A DNA stretch of 64,000 bases, taken from assembly GCF_000011065.1 (NCBI RefSeq), contig NC_004663.1, forward strand, positions 1,860,001 through 1,924,000. Reading direction: 5' to 3'. Source of the stretch: Bacteroides thetaiotaomicron VPI-5482. GTDB lineage: Bacteria; Bacteroidota; Bacteroidia; Bacteroidales; Bacteroidaceae. The notes beneath the pieces are model-generated. The model was given only the letters and a program-made list of their open reading frames with translations. It ran no database searches and was not told the DNA's origin. Every line of letters starts with the position of its first letter. The first letter of the stretch is position 1. This document shows positions 24,065 through 33,712 of this stretch, piece by piece. Made by a program: the position numbers and the translations under genes.

Positions 24065-25357
24065 TCAAGGAAAAAGAATACGGAATCTGGTCAATCCGTC
24101 GGCATAAGTCCGCAGAGAGAAGGTACAGCCGTGACGCATCAGAACCTCCCGGATAAAGATCAGTCCGATTCCCTGACCATTGGGCTTGGTGGAGAAGAAC
24201 GGGCTGAACAGCTTCGCTTCCACCTCTTTGCTGATTCCCTTACCGTTGTCCACCACTTCGATAGTGGCAGGAGAAAGGGTGCGGACGATAATCTCGCCAT
24301 CCTTTTCGATGCTTTCCGCAGCATTCTTGATGATGTTTACCAGTACCTGTTCGAAGAGGGAGGCATCCATTTTTACCTCTTTCAGTGTTTCGTCTATCTC
24401 CAGACGAAGTTTTATGTTCCGGTCGGCACACATACCTTCCATAAAACGCTTGCAGGTAAATGCGAGGTCATTCAGGTCGACAGGCGTGAGCGTCGGTTCG
24501 GGAATCTTCACTACATCGGCAAAACGGGTGATGAAACGGCTCATAGAGAAACAGCGTTCGATACATACACGCATGACATCGCAAATATCATCCATGCCTT
24601 CTTCGGCAGAAAGCGCCTGCTCTACTGTATCCAGTGTGGAGGTTATTCCGGCAGTAGTGTTGTTCACTTCGTGGGCAATCATGCGGATCACCTTCTCGTA
24701 GGCTTTCTTCTCTGCCTTCATCACTTCGTCCGTCAGACTTTCTATCAGGAAGAAGGGGTGCTGAAATCCACGGTCAATAAAAGAGGAATGCGTACATCTA
24801 TAAATATTCGAATCATTCAGACGGACGGTAGCCGTTTCTCCTTTCGGCACATTTGCCAACTCGGCGGCAAGCGGAGAATCTATCTCGTTCATCTTTTTGC
24901 CCAAGACATCTTCCTGACGGACACCCAGCATTTTCTGCGCCATCGGGTTCAGCTCGGAAAGGTCCTCGTCCAATGTGGTGAGGATGACTCCCATCGGAGA
25001 GGCTTTAATCAGCAGGTCAAGGAAGTTATTCTGTTCGCGAAGACGGAGACGTTCATTCTTTAGTTGCTCCATCATCCGGTTGAAGACGTTCACAATACGG
25101 TCGGCTTCATATTGCCCCACGGGACTTAACCGGCTGCTGAAATCCTGTTCGCGCAACAGTTCCATACCGCTTCCGATAGAGTTCAGCGGTTTCACAATTT
25201 TACGATAGAAAAACGGGAGATAACACAGGATAAAAAGGACCAACCCCTCTCCTATATAGAAATAGATCAGGTTCAACCGGCTTGAAAGGAAAAGCAATCC
25301 ACCCCCCAAGACCAGAAGCAGGAAAACGAGTATACCAAAAAATCCTTTTATACGCAT
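24065..25357 (-). CDS. Sensor histidine kinase, NtrB/NtrY-like
   Basis: A 430-residue kinase with two N-terminal membrane segments (about 5-50) and almost no periplasmic loop, a HAMP-like linker (KPLNSIGSGMELLREQDFSSRL), a PAS domain (LDLLIKASPMGVILTTLDEDL), an H-box RMIAHEVNNTTAGI with the phosphate-accepting His, and a HATPase domain (NIIKNAAESI, VVDNGKGI, NGQGIGLIFI). The lack of a periplasmic sensor suggests it reads a membrane or cytosolic signal. It begins 22 bases after the NtrC-like regulator gene and is its likely partner. Confidence 0.85.
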   Translation of the reverse strand: MRIKGFFGILVFLLLVLGGGLLFLSSRLNLIYFYIGEGLVLFILCYLPFFYRKIVKPLNSIGSGMELLREQDFSSRLSPVGQYEADRIVNVFNRMMEQLKNERLRLREQNNFLDLLIKASPMGVILTTLDEDLSELNPMAQKMLGVRQEDVLGKKMNEIDSPLAAELANVPKGETATVRLNDSNIYRCTHSSFIDRGFQHPFFLIESLTDEVMKAEKKAYEKVIRMIAHEVNNTTAGITSTLDTVEQALSAEEGMDDICDVMRVCIERCFSMSRFITRFADVVKIPEPTLTPVDLNDLAFTCKRFMEGMCADRNIKLRLEIDETLKEVKMDASLFEQVLVNIIKNAAESIEKDGEIIVRTLSPATIEVVDNGKGISKEVEAKLFSPFFSTKPNGQGIGLIFIREVLMRHGCTFSLRTYADGLTRFRILFP

Positions 25358-25378
25358 AATAATAGTAAGGTCTATCTG

Positions 25379-26728
25379 CTAAACACTGATTCCAAACTTC
25401 TCCAAACGACGGTAAAGGGCGGCACGACTGATGCCAAGCGCTGTAGCTACCTGACTCAAATTTCCCTTATGACGCTCCAAAGCCTGCAAAATCGTCTGCC
25501 GTTCTATTTCATCCAGAGTCATACCAGCAAAGGATGCGCCTTCGGCGACTTTCTGATCTTCGTGACGGATATACTGAGCATCAAAGTCGGCGGCATCAAG
25601 CGTCGGCTTTCCATTGACCAGAATCGTACGTTCTACCAGATTCTTCAATTCACGGATATTTCCCGGATAAGGTAAGCGACTCAGAAACTGCAAGGCATCC
25701 GCCGAAAATTCGGTGCGAGGAAAACCGTTGGCCTCTGCCTGACGATCGGCAAAGTGACGTGCCAGCAAGGGAATATCCTCCCGACGCTCACGCAAAGCCG
25801 GCAGTCTGACGGTAATCAGATTAATACGGTAAAACAAATCTTCGCGGAAAGTACGTTCGCCCACCATCTTGCGTAAATCGGCATTGGTAGCGGAGACGAC
25901 ACGAATATCCGTCTTACGGGGACGGCTGTCTCCCAATACTTCAAACGTCTGATCTTGTAACACCCGCAAGAGCTTCACTTGACAAGAAGGGTCGAGATCA
26001 CCGATCTCGTCCAGAAAGATGGTTCCTTTGTTCGCCATCTCAAAGCGTCCGATACGGTCGGAGGAAGCATCCGTAAAAGCTCCTTTCTTATGGCCGAACA
26101 TTTCACTTTCGAACAGACTTTGGGAGATTCCTCCCAAGTTCACTTTGACAAAAGGCTGTTTGGCACGCTGGCTGTTGATGTGTATCGCCTCGGCTATCAG
26201 TTCCTTGCCCGTCCCACTTTCTCCGGTGATCAGTACGGAAGCATTCGTCTTTGCTATACGGGCAATGGTGTTCAGTACTTCCGTCAGTCCCTGACTACGG
26301 CCGATGATATGACGACGGTCGAAAGCGTCATTCTGTTCCTGCGTTGTCTCTTTGGGAGAGCCTGCCAGTTCCAAAGCCGTCTCGATACGTTGCAACAATG
26401 CCGCATTATTCCAAGGTTTGGTGATAAAATCGAAGGCTCCTGCCTGCATACCTTGCACGGCAAGCTGTATGCTTCCCCAGGCGGTCATCAGTATCACCGG
26501 AGTTTCCGGACGGAATATTTTCACTTGCCTGAGCAAAGTCAGCCCTTCTTCACCTGTAGTAGAAAGGGTGAAGTTCATATCCATTAAGATTAAATCCGGT
26601 GCTACGGAACGCACCACCTCCATAGCTTCTCGGGGACCGGAAACCGTTTGTGCTTCATATCCAGCCCGCTTCAACATAAAACTGAGTGAAGAGCGTACCG
26701 CACTGTCGTCGTCTATTATTAAAATCAT
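25379..26728 (-). CDS. Sigma-54-dependent response regulator, NtrC family
   Basis: A 449-residue regulator: receiver domain (1-120; IIDDD, phospho-acceptor Asp50 in LILMDMNF, switch residue T82, Lys in FITKPW), AAA+ domain (about 140-380; Walker A GESGTGKE at 169-176, Walker B GTIFLDEIGDL at 235-245), and a C-terminal Fis-type helix-turn-helix (LSQVATALGISRAALYRRLEKFGI). The loop that contacts sigma-54 reads GAFTDA (216-221) where most members have GAFTGA. It has its own promoter (26747-26754). Inference: with the kinase downstream it controls the efflux genes, since sigma-54 promoter sequences precede the TolC and adaptor genes. Confidence 0.9.
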   Translation of the reverse strand: MILIIDDDSAVRSSLSFMLKRAGYEAQTVSGPREAMEVVRSVAPDLILMDMNFTLSTTGEEGLTLLRQVKIFRPETPVILMTAWGSIQLAVQGMQAGAFDFITKPWNNAALLQRIETALELAGSPKETTQEQNDAFDRRHIIGRSQGLTEVLNTIARIAKTNASVLITGESGTGKELIAEAIHINSQRAKQPFVKVNLGGISQSLFESEMFGHKKGAFTDASSDRIGRFEMANKGTIFLDEIGDLDPSCQVKLLRVLQDQTFEVLGDSRPRKTDIRVVSATNADLRKMVGERTFREDLFYRINLITVRLPALRERREDIPLLARHFADRQAEANGFPRTEFSADALQFLSRLPYPGNIRELKNLVERTILVNGKPTLDAADFDAQYIRHEDQKVAEGASFAGMTLDEIERQTILQALERHKGNLSQVATALGISRAALYRRLEKFGISV

Positions 26729-26746
26729 AGTTTAAATTACTTGTGA

Positions 26747-26779
26747 CAAAGATATTGTAAATACTCAATACAAGCAACA
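26747..26779 (-). promoter_or_regulatory. Promoter of the NtrC/NtrB-like pair
   Basis: On the minus strand, -33 TTG, a 20-base spacer and -7 TATCTTTG (26754-26747) match the Bacteroides housekeeping promoter. So the regulator pair can be made independently of the TolC-type gene upstream. Confidence 0.65.
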
Positions 26780-26796
26780 AATAGCCCGATTAATCC

Positions 26797-28275
26797 CTAT
26801 TGCCGCACTATTTCATCAAAATCTGCTTCCAACTCCGTGTTAGCCTGGAAATCCCAGAGAGTCAGACTACGGATCTGATAAAAGTAATACCAGTAATAAT
26901 AAAGTTCGGAGATGTGCTTCCGGCGCGCCTCGTCTTTGGCGTTCTGGGCGTCATTTAAATCCAGCGTGTTGATTTTACCTATCAGGAAGGTTTCAATACT
27001 GGTTTTGTAACGTTGCTGAGCTATGCCATCCGCCTCTTTGGCTATCTCCAATTGCTGTGCCTGATTATTGAAATGCTCTACCAGCAAGAATATGTCCTGA
27101 TTGAAGTTGATCTGTTCCTGCCGGATCTTCGAAAGCACTACATCGCGGTTGCTTTTCGCTACCCGTACCTTTCCGCGTCTCTTTCCCCAGTCCAGAATCG
27201 GAATCTGAACGCCTACCTGCACAATCTGATTATCCTGCAAGTTCCTGTAGACACTGGAAAGTTCACGACTCTCTCCCGTATATCCTACACTAGCAAACAA
27301 ATTAATGCTACGCAGATTACCACGTGCCGTAGCTACCGCATAATCGGCCTCCAACTGACGGCGACGAATATTCTGGGCAAAAGAATTACGTTCCAGCGCT
27401 TTATTCAAAACCATATTATATTCCATTTTACCACAATCTACCGACTCGGGAACGACAGGACGGAGGATTTCATCCTCTCCCACTCCCAGAAAGGCACGAA
27501 GCTGGAACATCTTGGCATTCAGATCACTTTCGGCTTCGGTCAACGCAGCCTTTGCATTCAATGCCGAAAGTTTTAACTGGAGAAGTTCATTTTCCGAAAT
27601 CTGTCCCATCTTGCGTTTAGCTATAGCCACTTCGTAAAGCTGATTGGCATTCGTCAAGTTCTGACGGGCGGTTCCAAGAGTCTCCTTCGCCAACAGCAGA
27701 TCAAAATAATAGGTAATAGCCCGCATCGTCACTTCTTCGGTAGCTGTGATAAATTCCGCTTTCGCTTCGGCATATCGCACAGGTTCTATACGCCTGTTCC
27801 ACTTCACATTATTCACACCAAGAATAGGTTGGGTCAGTTTTAAAGTAACAGGAACGGACATCAGATGGCGATCACCGCTATTACCCAGTTGCTTTAGGTA
27901 GTCGAGGGAAGAGGTTAGTGAAAGTTGTCCACCGGTAAGCCAGATATTCTGGTCGATGGAAAGTTCACCGGAAAGACCTAAGGCGCTGTTGCGGACAAAG
28001 CTGTAAGAACCGTCCGGATTCTGATAGGAGCCGTAAGATTTATTGTAATTAGGCAGTGTTCCTTTCAGATTGATTTCCGGAAGAAGATCGGCACGGAATG
28101 TGCGATATTCCCAATAAGATGTTTTCAACTCATTCAAGGCAACGGCAGCGTCAACAGACTGCATACGCGCCATAGCGATAGCTTCGTTCAAGGTGATTTC
28201 CCTCTCTTTCTGTGCCGACACTGCCAAAGGCAGACAGATTGCAGCCAGAACAAACAATATACTTTTCTTTTTCAT
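26797..28275 (-). CDS. TolC-type outer-membrane efflux protein
   Basis: A 492-residue protein with a signal peptide (MKKKSILFVLAAICLPLAVSAQ) and the two long coiled-coil repeats of the OEP family (residues about 30-250 and 260-480; ITLNEAIAMARMQS, TYYFDLLLAKETLGTARQNL, AKRKMGQISENELLQLKL, RYKTSIETFLIGKINTLDLNDAQ). The start is the ATG at 28275; a longer frame to 28320 would run across the sigma-54 promoter. It is the outer-membrane channel for the adaptor/ABC system encoded upstream and is followed by the NtrC/NtrB-like genes. Confidence 0.88.
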   Translation of the reverse strand: MKKKSILFVLAAICLPLAVSAQKEREITLNEAIAMARMQSVDAAVALNELKTSYWEYRTFRADLLPEINLKGTLPNYNKSYGSYQNPDGSYSFVRNSALGLSGELSIDQNIWLTGGQLSLTSSLDYLKQLGNSGDRHLMSVPVTLKLTQPILGVNNVKWNRRIEPVRYAEAKAEFITATEEVTMRAITYYFDLLLAKETLGTARQNLTNANQLYEVAIAKRKMGQISENELLQLKLSALNAKAALTEAESDLNAKMFQLRAFLGVGEDEILRPVVPESVDCGKMEYNMVLNKALERNSFAQNIRRRQLEADYAVATARGNLRSINLFASVGYTGESRELSSVYRNLQDNQIVQVGVQIPILDWGKRRGKVRVAKSNRDVVLSKIRQEQINFNQDIFLLVEHFNNQAQQLEIAKEADGIAQQRYKTSIETFLIGKINTLDLNDAQNAKDEARRKHISELYYYWYYFYQIRSLTLWDFQANTELEADFDEIVRQ

Positions 28276-28304
28276 TGTACACGGTATTTTCCAGTCAGAT
28301 AGAA

Positions 28305-28319
28305 TCAAACCATGTGCCA
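28305..28319 (-). promoter_or_regulatory. Sigma-54 promoter of the TolC-type gene
   Basis: The minus strand reads TGGCACATGGTTTGA: an exact -24 TGGCAC, a 5-base spacer and a -12 TTGA (consensus TTGC). The start would be near 28294, 19 bases before the ATG. An NtrC-type activator is encoded just downstream. Confidence 0.65.
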
Positions 28320-28406
28320 AAAGAATAATACATTTACTATCAATCGGTTAGAGAAATGTATCAGTGTTCATTTTCGGACACTATGCACAGAAATGAACGT
28401 TCAGTC

Positions 28407-31016
28407 TTATTCGCAGAAATTCGGGATACGTACAGTAAAGCGAGTTCCCCTGCCTACTTCGGAAGTCACAAAGATCGTTCCTCTCAGACGTTCGACAATC
28501 GTCTGGCAGATACTCAATCCAAGACCGGCTCCCTGTGTAAAGTTGTCCACCTTATAGAATCGTTCGAAGATATGACGGATACCTTCTTCGGAAATGCCGA
28601 CTCCCGTATCTTCCACAAAGATTCGGGTATATTCGGGATCTTCATCTTCCTCATATCCGAAAGTAATGGAACCGTAAGTCGTAAACTTGGCAGCATTATT
28701 GATCAGATTATTGACGACTTGTTGGAGACGGACATTATCTGTCACCAGGTATTTTTTCTCATTATCGGGCATACGAAGCAACAGTTCCACTCTCGGAGGC
28801 ATATTCAGTTGTTGAGAATCATGCACTGTCTTCAGCAGCAGAGGCAAATTATGATTGGCAAACATAAATTCCATTGTTCCTGACTCGATACGCGACAGAT
28901 CGAGAATATCATTAATCAATGCAAGTAACAATCCGCAATTCTTATTGATCGTTGCTATAAATTGCCCTATTTCCTCTTCTGTAAAGCCGCTTGTATCGCT
29001 CAACAAGTCGGAGAAACCGACAATAGCATTCAGTGGTGTACGGATTTCATGACTCATATTGGCAAGGAAAGCAGATTTCAGTTTGTCAGCCTGAAGTGCC
29101 TTATCACGCGCCTCCCTCATTTCCTGTTCTGCTGTCTTATAACGTTGGATACTTTGGCATACACCTAATATATTATATAGCGAATCTCTCGTCAGACCGG
29201 AAATAACAGAGGAACGGTATTCCCACCATTCATATTCTCCATTGGCATTGCGCTGACGGAAATTCAAACGGGTATTGGTTTCTTTTCCCGCCAATGTTTT
29301 ATCAAAGAGAATACGCATTTCCTTCAAATCCTCCGGATAAACCATACGATCCATTTCGTCGCGGGTGATGGAAGTAATCGACTCATCATAACCAAAACGA
29401 ACAAGAAAACCTTGCGGAAAGATGAAACTATTACTCTCCACATCAAACTGCCAAGGGTAAATAGAACTTTCCTCCACGGCCATGTCAAAGAAACGTTTCT
29501 GCATTTCTTCATCCGATACGTTGCGTGCCGAAAGTGCCATACCGGTAATCTGCCCGCCTGAATGAATCGGAACAACTTCCCCGGAAACCGGGAAATAATG
29601 TTCGCTATGTACTTCTTTCATAAAAGCCCCATCGGGAATAATGACACTCTGCCCAGTCTCTCCCACCTTCTTCAATATCTTGTAAAGGATATCCTGACCG
29701 TTATAGTATATTTTGAAAATACTGCCCGCCATCATTCCTTCATAATTCCGTCCGCCCGATTCTGAGGGTAAATGAAGGATCTTCAGCAGAGAACGGTTGG
29801 TAAAGTGAATATGAAGATCAGTATCATATGTGATCACACCGTCGCGTATGGAATGGAAGATATTATCAAACTCATTCCGCTGTTCCACCAGTTTATTCTG
29901 CACCAACAAGCGGGTCTGGGCATGTATCCGTCGCTTAGCTTCACGACGGTTGACACGAATGAGCCACACGATAGAGACGATCAACAATGCCAGGATAGAT
30001 GGATAAAGAAGAATAAACAATAATTTATATCTTTCCCAATACGGCTGATTAACAACACTGCCACTGGAGGAAACCTTATCCGGGTCTATATGAAAGAAGT
30101 CCAGCTGTTTATAATCGTAAATAAATCCCTGTTCCGTCTCCGTCACACCCAGTTTCAAGGGAGATTCCCCCTTCAACACTCGCGATGCCTTCTTTGCAGC
30201 AGACATCGCAGAGGTATAGGCGTCTGCGTCATATGCCGCAAATACACCGTTCATCAGCCCCACATTCTGACTGGAGAAGACCGGTGCTTTGGAGTTCTTG
30301 CCTACAAACGAAAGGAACGGTGACCATTTGGGAGCAACCACAACCCGAGCATAACTATTGCGGGGATAACAGATAGCCGCAATAATATGATTGGTTGATT
30401 CATGCTGGGTATTGTAGAGTTTCATCTTGTAATCCGGATTCTCTTCCTGAAAAAGCTGCCATTCTTGTTTGAAGTCCTCACGTCCCTTATTACTCAGAAA
30501 ACTGTTGTCAATCACACATATCACTTCTTTCCGTTGGGGAAATACCTTTTGTGCCTGCTTTAAGATCACATAAAAATCGGGATTAGCGGTGAATCCGCAT
30601 ACATTGGGAAGACTCGCTATAAGTTCTTTATCGGGATATTTGATTCCGAAAAACACAACCGGAACTTGGTAAGGCAACGAATCGCCGGAAGAGAAAAGAG
30701 TGTAAAAAGCCTCATCGCTGGCTGTGATAATCATATCCGTCTTTCTGTCACGGGCACGCTGACAAAAACGCTGCATAATCACTTTCTCCGAACTGAATGA
30801 CCAAAAATCGGCATCCAAATATTCAGTAGTAATATTTACTTTCAGTCCATTCTCTTTGAATCCCTTGGTCAGCCCCTCATTCAGGTCGTTGTGCCAAGGG
30901 GTTTGCGAGGTATAAGATTGAATAAAAAGTATGTTGTATGTATGTTCTGCTGCCGCCGCCCGGGCAAAAACAACGAAGAACAAAACAACAAACAAACAGT
31001 AATATTGTCGGTTCAT
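28407..31016 (-). CDS. PAS sensor histidine kinase with ABC-substrate-binding-like sensor
   Basis: An 869-residue protein with a signal sequence, a periplasmic domain of about 300 residues that resembles ABC transporter substrate-binding proteins (YNILFIQSYTSQTPWHNDL, TADFY-type hinge, VVFFGIKYPD), a membrane segment (about 333-355), two PAS-like regions (about 385-500 and 505-620), a HisKA H-box (FLANMSHEIRTPLNAIVGFSDLL) and a HATPase domain (NLINNAAKF, DTGVGI, GAGLGLSI). There is no receiver domain. The start is the ATG at 31016, not the TTG two codons earlier. It sits inside the efflux locus and probably reports a small extracellular ligand. Confidence 0.88.
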   Translation of the reverse strand: MNRQYYCLFVVLFFVVFARAAAAEHTYNILFIQSYTSQTPWHNDLNEGLTKGFKENGLKVNITTEYLDADFWSFSSEKVIMQRFCQRARDRKTDMIITASDEAFYTLFSSGDSLPYQVPVVFFGIKYPDKELIASLPNVCGFTANPDFYVILKQAQKVFPQRKEVICVIDNSFLSNKGREDFKQEWQLFQEENPDYKMKLYNTQHESTNHIIAAICYPRNSYARVVVAPKWSPFLSFVGKNSKAPVFSSQNVGLMNGVFAAYDADAYTSAMSAAKKASRVLKGESPLKLGVTETEQGFIYDYKQLDFFHIDPDKVSSSGSVVNQPYWERYKLLFILLYPSILALLIVSIVWLIRVNRREAKRRIHAQTRLLVQNKLVEQRNEFDNIFHSIRDGVITYDTDLHIHFTNRSLLKILHLPSESGGRNYEGMMAGSIFKIYYNGQDILYKILKKVGETGQSVIIPDGAFMKEVHSEHYFPVSGEVVPIHSGGQITGMALSARNVSDEEMQKRFFDMAVEESSIYPWQFDVESNSFIFPQGFLVRFGYDESITSITRDEMDRMVYPEDLKEMRILFDKTLAGKETNTRLNFRQRNANGEYEWWEYRSSVISGLTRDSLYNILGVCQSIQRYKTAEQEMREARDKALQADKLKSAFLANMSHEIRTPLNAIVGFSDLLSDTSGFTEEEIGQFIATINKNCGLLLALINDILDLSRIESGTMEFMFANHNLPLLLKTVHDSQQLNMPPRVELLLRMPDNEKKYLVTDNVRLQQVVNNLINNAAKFTTYGSITFGYEEDEDPEYTRIFVEDTGVGISEEGIRHIFERFYKVDNFTQGAGLGLSICQTIVERLRGTIFVTSEVGRGTRFTVRIPNFCE

Positions 31017-31052
31017 AAGCAAAAAACAGCATTGTTTTCAACATTTTGCCTA

Positions 31053-31060
31053 CAAAGATA
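31053..31060 (-). promoter_or_regulatory. Promoter -7 element of the sensor kinase gene
   Basis: TATCTTTG on the minus strand, 37 bases before the start codon. A TTTG lies 22 bases further upstream, slightly far for a -33 element. Confidence 0.5.
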
Positions 31061-31099
31061 AGTTATTATATTGAAAACAATGCAAATAGCTTCAGTTTT

Positions 31100-32353
31100 T
31101 TATTCCTCGCGTAAGGCTTCTGCCGGCTGTATACGGATCGCCTGCCGGGCGGGGAACCAAATGCCTATGAGTATCATCAAAGCCATCAAAAGACTTGTCA
31201 CACAAAAAGTGATAAGAAAACGAATGATACTCCACTCTATACCACCTTCCGTCAGTTCCAGATAACCTATATTATAACAAATAATTGCAGCAGGCAAAGC
31301 AGCCAGTGCCAGTAGCAACAAGCCTTCTTTATTAAGACGATGCCAGAGTCCCATGCGGGTGGAACCGACTGCGACACGAAGTCCGAGTTCTCCACGACGA
31401 TGCTGGGTACGAAACCAGAATGTACCGACTATTCCCAACAGGATATTCACCAACAAAAAGCCCATCATCCAAAACCGCGTCTGCATCTGATTGACATTGG
31501 TACGATTATAATCCTCACGTATCATCTCGTAATCGTGTACCTTCAGTATAAAAAGATTTCCCACACTGAACTGGGTATCCGACTGTTCCATCAGACGCTC
31601 CGGAAAGCCGGGAGCCGTATTCGGCTTTACACGCAGGCAAACTTCCGTATTGAGCGGATACAGGTCATCATTAATCTCGGCCAATTGTGCTTCCGTAAGA
31701 GGAATAGCCATATAGCGATCGCTGTAATTTGGCCAAAAATCATTGTAACGTACCTTAGTCGATACGGCAGCTATTTTATAAACGTCTGTAGAATCATCCA
31801 CATTCACGACTTCTTTTCCCAACAACGTACGGTCACCCTTATAACCGTCAGGCCATATATTCTCGCTGAGAACCGCATTTCCGTTTTTTATAGCCTGCAT
31901 TAAAGGCTGATATCCCTGTCCATCCGCACTTTGATAACGGAACACCTGAAAAAACTCCGGTGTTACCGGACGTCTCAACGGACTGCGCACCAGCGTATCA
32001 AGGCGAAAACGGATGCCGGAATTACTTCCTATATACGGACGTGCATTCACTGATATCGAGACAGCCTCTACTTCCGGCAAGCGACGGAGTCGGTTAGTCA
32101 GTTCAACAATGTCCTGTCCCGTCGTCGTTTCCTTCTGCCCTCTCGGAATATAAGAATCACTCTTATTGTTTTTCAGACTGAGTTCCAGATAGTAAGTATT
32201 GGTGATGTCATATCCCAGCGGTTCGTAATAAGTACGCGCTGTTGCATACGTCCAATCGACAATATACCACAACACCACGAAAACAATCAGCAATTCTGCC
32301 CACAGCCACCCGTTCGAGCGACGTTCGTTCCATATTTGTTTTAACAGTTGCAT
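31100..32353 (-). CDS. ABC transporter permease, FtsX/MacB type (second of two)
   Basis: A 417-residue protein: an N-terminal membrane segment, a large periplasmic region (about 45-285), and three C-terminal membrane segments (MGFLLVNILLGIVGTFWF, then two more) with the FtsX-family end IWFPARQAIRIQPAEALREE. It matches the permease part of MacB-like exporters. It follows the sister permease gene by 32 bases; the two would form a heterodimer using the ATPase encoded at 34369-35034. Confidence 0.88.
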   Translation of the reverse strand: MQLLKQIWNERRSNGWLWAELLIVFVVLWYIVDWTYATARTYYEPLGYDITNTYYLELSLKNNKSDSYIPRGQKETTTGQDIVELTNRLRRLPEVEAVSISVNARPYIGSNSGIRFRLDTLVRSPLRRPVTPEFFQVFRYQSADGQGYQPLMQAIKNGNAVLSENIWPDGYKGDRTLLGKEVVNVDDSTDVYKIAAVSTKVRYNDFWPNYSDRYMAIPLTEAQLAEINDDLYPLNTEVCLRVKPNTAPGFPERLMEQSDTQFSVGNLFILKVHDYEMIREDYNRTNVNQMQTRFWMMGFLLVNILLGIVGTFWFRTQHRRGELGLRVAVGSTRMGLWHRLNKEGLLLLALAALPAAIICYNIGYLELTEGGIEWSIIRFLITFCVTSLLMALMILIGIWFPARQAIRIQPAEALREE

Positions 32354-32385
32354 CTTCTTAAAAATTAGTTTGTTGAATGTTTCGG

Positions 32386-33675
32386 TTATCTCTCATTGAT
32401 GGCATCCACAATATTTGTCCGTGTCACTCTCCATGCCGGAATAGCAGCACTCAATAAATTAAGTGCAAAGCAGGCAAAAAATGCGAGCAAGAACACAACC
32501 GGGTCAAACAGCAGATCCATACACATGGTCCGCAAATCCGTCACACCATTACCCATAAAGTCAATGGAAAACAGCATACTTCCCAAAAAGAAAGTTGCGC
32601 CATAACTCAGAATTAATCCGAGCACTCCACCCAACAGTGAATAAAGCATATTCTCAGAAAGTACCTGTATCATCAGTTCGCGTCTGGGCGCACCGAAAGC
32701 TTTTCGAACACCGATTTCAGAAAGGCGTTTGCGCATACGCGACAATGTCAGTCCGGAAAGGTTGACAGCAGGTACGATCAACAGAATGATTAACGTTATT
32801 ATATACTGACGGACAGCCTGCTTCACAGCCGGAGGATTATTGGCTGAATATCGTTGCGCCGCCACAAAATAAGTATCCGGCTGGTCACGATAGAGCAATT
32901 CATAATCCGGATAACCTTCCATATATCTGTCCCTGAGACGTTCAGCTTCCATACGGATTGCCGGAAAGTCATCCTGAGATTTAGCCAGAATGTAGACACT
33001 CACCATTCCCATAATTCCATATTCACCCCAACTGGCGGTAAACGCATCTGTTGAACTTAAAGGAATCCAAATCTGGGCATAAGCATACCGTGCCAGTTTG
33101 GATACGGGACGCACAACTCCACAAATCATATAAGCGGAGTGATTTAAAAGGAATGTTTTTCCGACTACATCCGATGTTCCGAACAATTGCCGGGCTATAT
33201 CCTCAGATATTACTGCTTTGGTTGCACCGGCATCAAAAGTAGCCTTATCAAACGGATATCCCGAAAGGAAATCGAACTTAAATACTTTCCAGAAATCATC
33301 ATCCACCTGCAATACACTGCAACTAACCTTCTCTCCCGCTGGCTTGGCAGCCAGCATCGTTTCCGAGAAACTGCTGGTTATAGTAACTGCTTCAGGGGCA
33401 GCCATTTCTTTAAAACAGGCTTTCGCTGTCTTATAAGAAACAGGTCCGTTACTCTGCCAGTTCTCGTTTGTTTTATACTGAAATCCCGCATACCTGAAAA
33501 TCAACATACGGTCACGATAGCTTTCCGGAGCAAAGGGTGCAATAGTAGCACGCAATGTGATCACAATCACCATAATCATAGCAATAGCCAATGCCGTACC
33601 TATGATAGAGATAGAAGAAAGTAACTTATTCTCCTTCAACAGGTGAAATGCTTGTTTGAAATAGAGTTTTATCAT
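32386..33675 (-). CDS. ABC transporter permease, FtsX/MacB type (first of two)
   Basis: A 429-residue permease with the same layout: N-terminal membrane segment (LLSSISIIGTALAIAMIMVIVI), periplasmic domain, three C-terminal membrane segments, the conserved GxRKAFGAPR segment (LSEIGVRKAFGAPRRELMIQVLSE) and the end IPAWRVTRTNIVDAINER. It is the partner of the permease at 31100-32353 in a tripartite efflux system. Confidence 0.88.
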   Translation of the reverse strand: MIKLYFKQAFHLLKENKLLSSISIIGTALAIAMIMVIVITLRATIAPFAPESYRDRMLIFRYAGFQYKTNENWQSNGPVSYKTAKACFKEMAAPEAVTITSSFSETMLAAKPAGEKVSCSVLQVDDDFWKVFKFDFLSGYPFDKATFDAGATKAVISEDIARQLFGTSDVVGKTFLLNHSAYMICGVVRPVSKLARYAYAQIWIPLSSTDAFTASWGEYGIMGMVSVYILAKSQDDFPAIRMEAERLRDRYMEGYPDYELLYRDQPDTYFVAAQRYSANNPPAVKQAVRQYIITLIILLIVPAVNLSGLTLSRMRKRLSEIGVRKAFGAPRRELMIQVLSENMLYSLLGGVLGLILSYGATFFLGSMLFSIDFMGNGVTDLRTMCMDLLFDPVVFLLAFFACFALNLLSAAIPAWRVTRTNIVDAINER

Positions 33676-33712
33676 TGTAATCTCATTATCTTCTCATTCA
33701 TTTTCATACTTA

